From Lachnospiraceae bacterium (GTDB lineage Bacteria > Bacillota > Clostridia > Lachnospirales > Lachnospiraceae): a stretch of 6,320 nucleotides of DNA. The stretch covers positions 1 to 6,320 of the forward strand of contig JAJBTR010000055.1 in assembly GCA_020860745.1 (NCBI GenBank), given 5' to 3'. Within the stretch, counting starts at the first letter, position 1, and the number at the start of each line of letters is the position of its first letter. The notes beneath the pieces were generated by a model, which made no database searches, had not been told where the DNA came from, and saw nothing but the letters and a program-made list of their open reading frames with translations. Below are positions 1 to 5,648 of this stretch, piece after piece. Made by a program: the position numbers and the translations under genes.

Positions 1-896
1 AATTTTCGTTAAAAGGAGCAAATAAGGATTTTGTTACTGAGATAGTTGGTTATTCGTTTTGGATTCTCCTGCAAATGATAGCAACGCAAATTAATGCGTA
101 TGCGGATCAAGTCCTTTTAGGAGCTTTTGTTTCAGGAGCAAGCGTTGCCATTGCGATTTATTCAATTGGCTCTCAAATTGTACAGTATTTTCAGTCGATT
201 GGCAGTGCTTTAGGTGGTGTATTAATGCCTGGTGTTGTTTCTATTGTTGAACGAGGTGCAACGCCTAAACAATTAGAAGATGAAATGGTGCGAATTGGAA
301 GAATGGCATTTATCATATTGGGAACCATCTATGCAGGCTTTCTGCTTTATGGTAAGCAGTTTATACAGCTATGGGCTGGAAACGAATATGAAGAGGGATT
401 TTTTGCCGCAGCTTTGTTGATGCTGGCTTATTTGTTCATTTGTTCTGAAAGTATTGGAACGTCAATCTTATGGGCTAAAAATGAACATAAGGAGCAAGCA
501 ATTTTAAAATTTGTAATTGTACTGGTGAATATTGTCCTCACAGTTTTTTTGATTCGATGGAATGCACTTTATGGTGCTACAATAGGTACTTTTATTTCTT
601 TAGCACTTGGTGACGTGCTGGTGATGAATATATTGTTTAAGAAGAAGATTGAAATTAACTTGAAGAGGTATTATAAGAATCTTCTTAAAGGAGTTTTTCC
701 TTCTATTTTGTTAGGAGCCGCCTTAAATCTTATATTTAAGATGTTAAAGCTTTCGGGGTGGCTTGGATTTATGATAAACGTTGGAGTTTATGTTATCATT
801 GTAGGTCTTTTACTTTGGTTCTTTGGTATGAATACGAGTGAAAAACAAATGATTAAGAGCTTGATAAAGATGCCCAGAAGCAAGTGTAAACAGTAA
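1..896 (+). CDS. Wzx-type polysaccharide flippase, C-terminal part (5' cut by window edge)
   Basis: This is an integral membrane protein of the polysaccharide/oligosaccharide flippase (PST, MATE-like) group, which moves lipid-linked repeat units across the cytoplasmic membrane. The frame is open to the window edge: codons from position 3 add 24 residues before the first ATG at 75, so that ATG is internal. The visible part has 297 residues. Hydrophobic segments fall at about residues 13-33, 46-68, 101-117, 134-157, 168-185, 189-211, 230-249 and 254-275, counting from position 3, with basic loops such as FKKK between them. The ADQVLLGAF stretch near residue 34 resembles the conserved D-x-x-LG segment of Wzx proteins. 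Full-length relatives have about 480-510 residues, so roughly 200 lie upstream. The sequence is visibly more AT-rich than the epimerase piece downstream, which is common for serotype-specific flippases. Substrate cannot be told. The family is fairly certain. Confidence 0.88.
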   Translation, partial: FSLKGANKDFVTEIVGYSFWILLQMIATQINAYADQVLLGAFVSGASVAIAIYSIGSQIVQYFQSIGSALGGVLMPGVVSIVERGATPKQLEDEMVRIGRMAFIILGTIYAGFLLYGKQFIQLWAGNEYEEGFFAAALLMLAYLFICSESIGTSILWAKNEHKEQAILKFVIVLVNIVLTVFLIRWNALYGATIGTFISLALGDVLVMNILFKKKIEINLKRYYKNLLKGVFPSILLGAALNLIFKMLKLSGWLGFMINVGVYVIIVGLLLWFFGMNTSEKQMIKSLIKMPRSKCKQ

Positions 897-956
897 GTAT
901 TCATTGAAATTTCTTGTTTTACATATTGTAAATACTATAAATGGGAGTAGATACAT

Positions 957-1583
957 ATGGGATATTACGATGGAAAAGGATACTGGCGAGAAGATGGCGA
1001 GGGTGGCTATGATGCCAAAGGCTATTGGAGGGAACCAGGAGAAGGCGGATATGATTCTCAGGGTTATTGGAGAGATGCGGATGAAGGCGGCTACGACTCT
1101 GAGGGTTACTGGAGAGATACTGGTGAAGGTGGTTATGGACTAGCTGGACGTCCGGATATGGCGTACTTCGGTTTCACGGACAAATTAAGAGCAGGAAAGA
1201 CTATCCAGATATTCAACTACGGTAATTGCAAGCGTGATTTTACCTATGTGGATGATATTGTCGAAGGTGTAAAGCGTGTGATGCAGTGTGCACCGGAGAA
1301 GGTGAACGGAGAGGATGGACTGCCTATTCCGCCGTATCGGATTTATAACATCGGAAATAACAAGCCGGAGAATTTGCTTGACTTTGTGGACATCCTGCAG
1401 CAGGAGTTGATCCGGACTAGGGTGCTTCCGGAGACATACCATTTCGATGCTCACAAGGAATTGGTACCCATGCAGCCGGGAGACGTTCTGGTGACCTATG
1501 CAGACACGTCGGCTTTGGAGAGAGACTTCGGATTCAAGCCTTCGACGAGTCTACGGCATGGACTTAGGAAGTTTGCGGAGTGA
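957..1583 (+). CDS. Chimeric ORF: 14-aa GYWR repeats fused to C-terminal UDP-glucuronate 4-epimerase fragment
   Basis: This 208-residue ORF starts at an ATG nine bases after GGGAG (943-947). Residues 2-57 are four 14-residue repeats (GGYDxxGYWRxxxE), the normal N-terminal style of small repeat proteins in Firmicutes with unknown role. From Y60 onward it is the C-terminal part of a UDP-glucuronate 4-epimerase-like SDR: GRPDMAYF at 65-71, RDFTYVDD at 93-100, YNIGNN at 130-135 and MQPGDV at 172-177. Relatives have about 350 residues. Here the Rossmann GxxGxxG loop and the catalytic YxxxK are absent, so epimerase activity is not expected. The family usually has YGPxGRPDM; here it is YGLAGRPDM. 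The junction lies at a shared TATGGA, where the repeat's GGY meets the enzyme's VYG. It may be expressed because it keeps the repeat protein's own start, but it could equally be a dead rearrangement product or an assembly error. Confidence 0.75.
   Translation: MGYYDGKGYWREDGEGGYDAKGYWREPGEGGYDSQGYWRDADEGGYDSEGYWRDTGEGGYGLAGRPDMAYFGFTDKLRAGKTIQIFNYGNCKRDFTYVDDIVEGVKRVMQCAPEKVNGEDGLPIPPYRIYNIGNNKPENLLDFVDILQQELIRTRVLPETYHFDAHKELVPMQPGDVLVTYADTSALERDFGFKPSTSLRHGLRKFAE
960..1127 (+). repeat. Four tandem 42-bp repeats encoding 14-aa GYWR units
   Basis: Units lie at 960-1001, 1002-1043, 1044-1085 and 1086-1127. Each encodes G-[GY]-Y-D-x-x-G-Y-W-R-[ED]-x-x-E. Units 3 and 4 match at about 34 of 42 bases. 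Most differences between units are at third positions or at the variable residues 5-6 and 12-13, so the repeat is kept at protein level. A fifth unit begins at 1128 (GGTGGTTAT) and breaks off after its tyrosine codon into epimerase sequence. Each unit carries aromatic residues and clustered Asp/Glu. The function of such repeats is not known to me. Confidence 0.92.
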
Positions 1584-1607
1584 TATAAAGAGTTTTACCA
1601 AGTGTGA
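1134..1607 (+). pseudogene. UDP-glucuronate 4-epimerase remnant (C-terminal ~150 residues plus read-past tail)
   Basis: This entry marks the epimerase-derived part of the chimera. It begins at the Tyr-Gly codons of the former YGP-GRPDM segment and keeps the substrate-binding C-terminal region. The present stop is TGA at 1581-1583, directly after Phe-Ala-Glu. Reading on in the same frame gives Y K E F Y Q V and a second stop at 1605-1607. In this family the end commonly reads FAEWYKEFY, so the TGA sits exactly where a Trp TGG codon is expected. This implies a single G-to-A change that removed the last eight residues. Together with the missing first 200 or so residues, it marks a dead gene. The intact enzyme would convert UDP-GlcA to UDP-GalA for capsule synthesis. 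Confidence 0.72.
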
Positions 1608-1634
1608 ACAATAATATACCTCTAAGTGCTAGAT

Positions 1635-1640
1635 GGAAGG
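1635..1640 (+). promoter_or_regulatory. Ribosome binding site GGAAGG deciding the start at 1650
   Basis: GGAAGG lies nine bases before the ATG at 1650. A GTG at 1626 in the same frame has no purine-rich site at a suitable distance and would add eight residues that do not look like the family, so 1650 is preferred. Confidence 0.7.
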
Positions 1641-1649
1641 TGCATTCGA

Positions 1650-2849
1650 ATGATCAAAACAGAAAATCTCATATTACAGCTTACTAGCAGAGCCCTGTTC
1701 AATACACCTGTGGATTTCAATCCTGCCACCACTGAATGGTCAAACATCTATAAGGAAGCTTTGAGTCAGGCACTAACACTTCTTATTTGGGACACTCTTA
1801 CGGATAAGGAACGTATGTCTGTGCCGGAAAACATAGCAGCAATTTGGGAACAGAATGCAATGATTCATGTAATGAATAATGAACAGCTTCTTTATGGGCA
1901 AGTTGAAATTTTTAAACTGCTGGATGACGTGAATATTCCTGCTGTAATTATGAAAGGAAGTTCATCAGCTGTTAACTATCCAAATCCATCTTTGCGTATT
2001 ATGGGTGATATTGATTTGTTGGTAGCACCTGAACAGCAAAAGAAGACGGTGGAATTGTTGCAGGCAAATGGTTATGGAGAAGCGAATGGAGAGGATTTTT
2101 CTACTCACATTAGTGTCTCTAAAGATAGGATAACTGTAGAGATCCACAAGGAGCCAAGCGGCTTGGGGATTAACGAAGATAAAGTAATCAAGAAAAAATT
2201 GGAAGAATTCTTTTCCGATGCATTGGAAAAGAGACAGAGAATAGGCGGCTTGCCATTTCTTTCAGATGAACATCAGGCATTAGTATTGATATTGCATAAG
2301 TTAAAACATTTCCTGCATAACGAGCTTGGCCTTCGGCAGCTTTGTGATTGGGCTGTGTTTGTGGATAAGAAGTTAGATGATAAGATGTGGGAGGAACTAC
2401 GTCCGAGGCTTGAAGAGTTCGGCCTTCTGACATTCACAGGTATCATGACCAGAGCCTGTGTTGATTATTTGGGTTTGCCGGAAGAGAAAGCACCATGGAA
2501 CAAAGATTTTGATAAAGAGCTTACAGATGAAGTGGTTGAGCAGATTTTGGAATCCGGAAATTTTGGATCGAAGGCAGGGACTTATGGTATTCTTTATTTT
2601 ACTGATGTGAATTCCTCAAACCGGCTGACAAGCTTTGTAAAGACGATATTTGACCGATGCAAGTACCACTGGCCGGTCTGTGCAAAGCATCCGATACTTA
2701 TGCCTGTCGCTCCATTCGTAGCTTACGCGAAATATCTGAAGCTGCGAAAAGAAGGAAAACGTGCTGAAATAAAGCCGTTCAGTCTTTATAGGAAAGCGGG
2801 AGCAAAGCAGAAGCTTTATAAGGAACTGAAGCCGTTTGTGGTGGAGTAA
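1650..2849 (+). CDS. Nucleotidyltransferase family protein (NTP_transf_5-like)
   Basis: This 399-residue protein resembles the uncharacterised nucleotidyltransferase family (PF14907 type), often found in polysaccharide and lasso-peptide-like accessory loci. The polymerase-beta-like core is visible: MKGSS at 101-105 precedes GDIDLLV at 119-125, where D120 and D122 form the metal-binding D-x-D pair. EIHKE at 164-168 supplies a likely third acidic residue. A histidine-rich helix follows (H216, H220, H223), then LRQLCDW at 228-234, typical of the family. The active site looks intact and there is no frameshift. There is no signal peptide or membrane helix, so it should be cytosolic. It starts 42 bases past the old epimerase stop and probably shared its transcript. 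The family's substrate is not established. In this setting transfer of a nucleotide or sugar phosphate to a polysaccharide precursor is a guess from context only. Confidence 0.85.
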   Translation: MIKTENLILQLTSRALFNTPVDFNPATTEWSNIYKEALSQALTLLIWDTLTDKERMSVPENIAAIWEQNAMIHVMNNEQLLYGQVEIFKLLDDVNIPAVIMKGSSSAVNYPNPSLRIMGDIDLLVAPEQQKKTVELLQANGYGEANGEDFSTHISVSKDRITVEIHKEPSGLGINEDKVIKKKLEEFFSDALEKRQRIGGLPFLSDEHQALVLILHKLKHFLHNELGLRQLCDWAVFVDKKLDDKMWEELRPRLEEFGLLTFTGIMTRACVDYLGLPEEKAPWNKDFDKELTDEVVEQILESGNFGSKAGTYGILYFTDVNSSNRLTSFVKTIFDRCKYHWPVCAKHPILMPVAPFVAYAKYLKLRKEGKRAEIKPFSLYRKAGAKQKLYKELKPFVVE

Positions 2850-3161
2850 GTGTAAATCAGAATTTGAAGATTTTTGAACCAGGTAACAACCGAACTTATG
2901 TATCAGGCAGATACAACTGGAAATTGGCCGGTGTCAGCTAAAATCAAAAAGAATACTTTTATGTCATGAGTTTATTAAAATATATGGCGGGAGAGCTGTC
3001 TTTCGTTATAGAGCATCCGTGGTAAATTTAAAGGATATCGCGGAACTGTAAAGGGTATTGTCCCGAAAGGTATTCTGATTTTGGAAATAGACGCAGTTGT
3101 AAAGTCTAATTATCGGCATCTGTTATGATCCGGCTTTCTTACATTTAAATTCAAAATAGAA
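2850..3161. other. Gene-free stretch, possible decayed sequence
   Basis: I see no ORF with a good start or a family match here. Two short open runs lie next to each other in different frames, about 2967-3050 (ending in NLKDIAEL then stop) and 3033-3128 (GYRGTVKGIVPKGI and onward, then stop). They could be pieces of one frameshifted gene, but I do not recognise the product. There is no convincing hairpin plus T-tract just after the nucleotidyltransferase. Confidence 0.4.
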
Positions 3162-3190
3162 TAGACACATATCTGTTTCTGTGCTATGAT
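3162..3190 (+). promoter_or_regulatory. Sigma-A-type promoter with extended -10 for the Rpn gene
   Basis: TAGACA (3162-3167) and TATGAT (3185-3190) are spaced by 17 bases. TG at 3182-3183 makes a full extended -10 (TGCTATGAT). Transcription would start near 3197, giving a leader of about 80 bases before the ATG at 3277. Confidence 0.75.
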
Positions 3191-3198
3191 AAATATAA

Positions 3199-3214
3199 TT
3201 CTCCGGGTGGAGAA
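3199..3214 (+). other. Small hairpin at the start of the Rpn leader
   Basis: TTCTCC (3199-3204) and GGAGAA (3209-3214) pair perfectly around a four-base loop. It would lie at the very 5' end of the transcript, where such stems often protect mRNA. Its role is inferred. Confidence 0.4.
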
Positions 3215-3236
3215 GATTTACCGTATCTTATATGTG

Positions 3237-3270
3237 CTTTCCTTTCTGAACAATAACGACGAAAGGAAAG
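3237..3270 (+). promoter_or_regulatory. Leader hairpin covering the Rpn ribosome binding site
   Basis: CTTTCCTTTC (3237-3246) is the exact reverse complement of GAAAGGAAAG (3261-3270), with a 14-base loop. The 3' arm contains AAAGGA (3262-3267), the ribosome binding site nine bases before the ATG at 3277. When folded, the site is buried, so translation should be low unless the stem is opened. The pairing is seen directly; the control is inferred. Confidence 0.6.
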
Positions 3271-3276
3271 TAGGAA

Positions 3277-3838
3277 ATGCATCTCAGAAAGATATTAAGC
3301 GACCTCACATTGATGGATCGTTTCCTTTTCAGCGAAGCAATGGACATACCGGAGAATATGCAGGCGGTGCTTGAGATTATCCTGGGTAAGGATATGGAAC
3401 TGAAACATCCTCCGCAGACAGAGCGGGAGCAGCATACATCGGAGAAAAAGCGTTTTGTCAACCATACGTATATTCCTGAATACACACGGGAAGGATGATG
3501 AGAATATCACGCCGGAGCTGAAAGAGTTGCTTTATTTTATGGATCATACCAATGATCCCGATCTGGTCATTCAAAGTGACAATGTGAGGAAGTTGCATAA
3601 CAGCGTGAGAGCGATTCAGAAAAATGAGGAGATTGGAGTGAGATATATGCAGCTGTGGGAAGAAAAGATTATGGGAGAACAGGAAGCACGTGCGGAAGGC
3701 CGCGCAGAAGGAACCCGGAATGCCACGATGGATAACATCCGGAATCTCATGGATTCTTTAAAGATATCTCTAGAACAGTCGATGGATATTCTTAAGATTC
3801 CTGCGGCAGAGCGTGAGGAGTACCAGACGATGATGTAA
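3277..3838 (+). pseudogene. Rpn/PD-(D/E)XK nuclease family gene with core deleted
   Basis: Rpn proteins (recombination-promoting nuclease, putative transposase PDDEXK type) are DNA endonucleases of about 300 residues. The first part, from ATG 3277, reads ILSDLTLMDRFLFSEAMD and KHPPQTEREQHTS, the usual N-terminus, then loses the family pattern and stops at 3496-3498. The C-terminal part is in another frame from about 3455: TIRIFLNTHGK, then RYMQLWEEKI, EARAEGRAEG and MDNIRNLMDSL, ending at 3836-3838. The roughly 100-120 residues between them, which carry the nuclease motifs and usually include a DVWA-like strand, are missing. A single out-of-frame internal deletion near 3440-3460 explains this. 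The promoter and ribosome binding site are intact, so the gene may still be transcribed. No nuclease activity is expected. Family identity is firm; the exact break cannot be fixed without an intact homologue. Confidence 0.85.
3647..3838 (+). CDS. Possible internal-start C-terminal Rpn small protein (63 aa)
   Basis: Within the C-terminal part of the broken Rpn gene, ATG 3647 (MQLWEEKIM) is preceded by GGAG (3635-3638) with eight bases between, a good Firmicutes ribosome binding site. The product would have 63 residues: a charged segment with EARAEGRAEG at about 12-21, then a predicted helical domain (DNIRNLMDSL, SLEQSMDIL). In E. coli Rpn proteins a short C-terminal form made from an internal start inhibits the full-length nuclease. 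By analogy this could be an antitoxin-like remnant left without its toxin. The start and spacing are seen; expression and role are inferred. Because GVxYMQ is conserved protein sequence, the site could be a coincidence of codon use. Confidence 0.4.
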   Translation: MQLWEEKIMGEQEARAEGRAEGTRNATMDNIRNLMDSLKISLEQSMDILKIPAAEREEYQTMM

Positions 3839-3869
3839 AAAAATGGTATTGCAAGTGAAGAATGATTGT

Positions 3870-3926
3870 ATTTAAGCATACAAAAATAAGAGCCTGTTTC
3901 AGGCTCTTATTTTTGTATGCTTAAAT
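3870..3926. terminator. Perfect 27-bp palindrome, bidirectional terminator; possible IS left end
   Basis: Positions 3870-3896 pair base for base with 3900-3926 around a three-base loop TTT. The GC-rich core is AGAGCCTG/CAGGCTCT, with CAAAAATA before and TATTTTTG after, so it has a T-tract on both strands and should stop transcription from either side. It lies 32 bases after the Rpn stop and 86 bases before the transposase start. IS200 elements carry such a stem at their left end that blocks incoming transcription, so it may belong to the transposon instead of the Rpn gene. Confidence 0.85.
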
Positions 3927-4011
3927 CCAGGAATAAATGTCAGGGACATAATGAATCGGTTATGGAAGCCGGATTGCACAGAAATTTTTATAAAAGCAGG
4001 AGATTACAAAT

Positions 4012-5481
4012 ATGATGAAACAATTATCAGATTGCCAGCCTTACAAAAATTACTACCAGTTTATCGGATCGGCAAAGTATCGGAAACCACTTTTTTATGA
4101 AGATGCAATACGATCCAGATTACAGGAGATCATCTGCGATGTGATGGAAAAGAAAGGGGTAAGAGTGGAAGCAATCACGGTCGCATATAACCATGTTCAC
4201 GTTTTGCTGCAGACAGATCTTACTCCAAGCGAGGTGGGACAGGTGTTGTTCGGCGCATCTTCCAGACTGTTGAGAAAAGAGTTTCCACAGCTGATTGCTG
4301 AAGCAGAGAAAGGATTATGGGGAGGTAGATCTTATCAGGCGATAAAGGACAAGTCGCACCTGGAAAATTGCCGGTCTTACATAATGAGACACCAGCCGGA
4401 TAATACAAAAGCTGACGATACGGGGATCAGGCATGATCCATCATATTTTGATAAGAAAACGCTGATGATTACCGGTGGAACGGGATCTTTTGGCTCTACC
4501 GTTTTAAAACATTTCCTGGATTCAGGCCTTAATGAAATTCGGATTTTTTCCCGTGACGAGAAAAAACAGGATGATATGCGTCATGACCTGCAGGCAAAAC
4601 ATCCCGATCTGGCGGAAAAGGTAAAGTTTTATATTGGTGATGTCCGGAATATGCGCTCCGTACAGGATGCAGTTCAGGGAGTAGATTTTATTTTCCATGC
4701 CGCTGCATTAAAGCAGGTGCCGTCCTGTGAGTTCTTCCCGATGGAAGCGGTTCGGACAAATGTGGAGGGGACGGATAATGTTCTGCACGCGGCAGTGGAA
4801 GCGGGTGTGCAGCGTATTGTGTGTCTTTCTACGGACAAGGCCGCATATCCGATCAACGCAATGGGTATTTCAAAGGCAATGATGGAGAAAGTGATTGGGG
4901 CGAATGCGCGTGTGGCGGCCGGAAAGACGACAATCTGCTGCACGCGATATGGAAATGTTATGTGCAGCCGCGGTTCCGTGATTCCTCTTTTCATTGACCA
5001 GATTAAGGCGGGAAACTCTATCACGATTACAAATCCGGAAATGACCCGGTTCCTGATGGATCTGAATGAGGCGGTAAAGCTGGTTCTGTTTGCGTTTGAG
5101 CATGGCAATCCGGGGGACCTGTTTGTACAGAAGTCGGCCGCCAGTACGATCGGAGATCTGGCAAAAGCTGTGCAGATGCTTTTTGGAGATACCGGGACAC
5201 ATATCATAGGAACACGCCATGGCGAAAAGCTGTTTGAGACGCTTATGACGAACGAGGAATGTGTCCGCAGTGAGGATATGGGTGATTATTATCGTGTGCT
5301 TCCCGATGGACGTGATTTGAATTATGATAAGTTTTTTGTGCAGGGGCAGGTACAGACAATGGCAGGTGAAGCATATACGAGTCACAATACAAGGCGGCTG
5401 AATGTGGAAGAGACCGCTGAGAAGATCGCAAAAACAGATTATGTTATGGAAGCAATGAAAAAATTGTGTCTTACAATGTAA
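4012..5481 (+). CDS. Fusion ORF: Y1 (HUH) transposase joined to CapE/FnlA-type UDP-GlcNAc 4,6-dehydratase
   Basis: One open frame of 489 residues starts at ATG 4012, eight bases after AGGAGA (3998-4003). Residues 1 to about 130 are a Y1 transposase: the metal-binding H61-V-H63 (NHVHVLLQ) and the likely catalytic Y123 (SYIMRHQ) are present, and the length matches TnpA proteins. Residues 131-145 form a linker. From F146 to M489 it is a full-length dehydratase of the CapE/FnlA type, which turns UDP-GlcNAc into a 4-keto-6-deoxy sugar on the way to UDP-L-FucNAc. It has GGTGSFG at 155-161 for NAD(P) binding, STDKAAYPINAMGISKAM from 273 with M284xxxK288 in place of YxxxK as is usual for CapE, and YTSHNTRRL at 455-463. 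Free-standing CapE begins M-F-x-x-K-T-L; here the codon before the Phe is TAT, so its own start is gone. CapF and CapG partners are not in the window. Confidence 0.85.
   Translation: MMKQLSDCQPYKNYYQFIGSAKYRKPLFYEDAIRSRLQEIICDVMEKKGVRVEAITVAYNHVHVLLQTDLTPSEVGQVLFGASSRLLRKEFPQLIAEAEKGLWGGRSYQAIKDKSHLENCRSYIMRHQPDNTKADDTGIRHDPSYFDKKTLMITGGTGSFGSTVLKHFLDSGLNEIRIFSRDEKKQDDMRHDLQAKHPDLAEKVKFYIGDVRNMRSVQDAVQGVDFIFHAAALKQVPSCEFFPMEAVRTNVEGTDNVLHAAVEAGVQRIVCLSTDKAAYPINAMGISKAMMEKVIGANARVAAGKTTICCTRYGNVMCSRGSVIPLFIDQIKAGNSITITNPEMTRFLMDLNEAVKLVLFAFEHGNPGDLFVQKSAASTIGDLAKAVQMLFGDTGTHIIGTRHGEKLFETLMTNEECVRSEDMGDYYRVLPDGRDLNYDKFFVQGQVQTMAGEAYTSHNTRRLNVEETAEKIAKTDYVMEAMKKLCLTM
4424..4439 (+). repeat. Inverted repeat at the transposase-CapE junction
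   Basis: GGATCA (4424-4429) and TGATCC (4434-4439) flank the loop GGCA. The stem sits inside the linker codons, just after the Y1 domain and just before the first CapE-like codons. It may be the remains of the right-end hairpin of the IS200-like element. A six-bp stem alone is weak evidence. Confidence 0.4.
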
Positions 5482-5502
5482 ATTCAGGGTAATCAACGGC
5501 AG

Positions 5503-5637
5503 ATGAGATCGTGTAGGAATAATATTCTGGACAAGATGGGTGCATTTGATCTGGTATCGGTTTTACTGGTAGGGATTATGACGGGGGCATTATCGTTGTG
5601 TATGCGCTGGTGGGATCGCCAGATCCGAAGAAAATAG
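5503..5637 (+). CDS. Possible small membrane peptide (44 aa)
   Basis: A 44-residue ORF runs from ATG 5503 to TAG 5635-5637. A single hydrophobic segment (about residues 16-34, including VSVLLVGIMTGALSLCM) is followed by a basic tail, RWWDRQIRRK, the usual inside-positive layout of a one-pass membrane peptide. It begins 21 bases after the fusion gene stops and ends just before the next small ORF, as in an operon. The ribosome binding site is poor, and another frame is open across its second half, which counts against it. I do not recognise it. It could also be the tail of a decayed membrane protein. Confidence 0.3.
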   Translation: MRSCRNNILDKMGAFDLVSVLLVGIMTGALSLCMRWWDRQIRRK

Positions 5638-5648
5638 TGGAAGATATG

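Larger units (their letters stand above)
3870..4440 (+). mobile_element. IS200/IS605-like element remnant (left hairpin plus tnpA domain)
   Basis: The possible left-end palindrome, a leader of about 85 bases, a Y1 transposase region and a small hairpin (4424-4439) lie in the order expected for a single-gene IS200-like element. The right boundary is unclear because the transposase frame runs straight into a dehydratase gene without a stop. Element limits are approximate and inferred. Confidence 0.45.

Noticed and set aside
904..941. Promoter just before the chimera
   Set aside because: TTGAAA, TTGTTT, TACTAT and TATAAA are present but no pair with proper spacing leaves the GGGAG site (943-947) inside the transcript.
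960..1127. CRISPR-like array
   Set aside because: The 42-bp units are contiguous with no spacers and are kept at protein level, so they are coding tandem repeats.
904..1143. 79-aa ORF in another frame over the repeat region
   Set aside because: It reads the 42-bp repeats out of frame, has no ribosome binding site and ends inside the chimera; the GYWR frame has the regular repeats and a good start.
1626..1649. GTG 1626 as start of the nucleotidyltransferase
   Set aside because: GGAAGG is correctly placed for ATG 1650, and the extra eight residues have no support.
2850..3161. A frameshifted gene in the gap before the Rpn promoter
   Set aside because: Two short open runs could be joined, but no family, start or ribosome binding site supports a gene, so it is reported only as a gene-free stretch.
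3186..3374. 62-aa ORF overlapping the Rpn start
   Set aside because: It starts in the -10 box and reads the Rpn N-terminus out of frame.
4674..5496. Long antisense ORFs (177 and 208 aa) opposite the CapE domain
   Set aside because: The + strand carries clear dehydratase motifs throughout; the antisense proteins show no family pattern and are shadows of codon bias.
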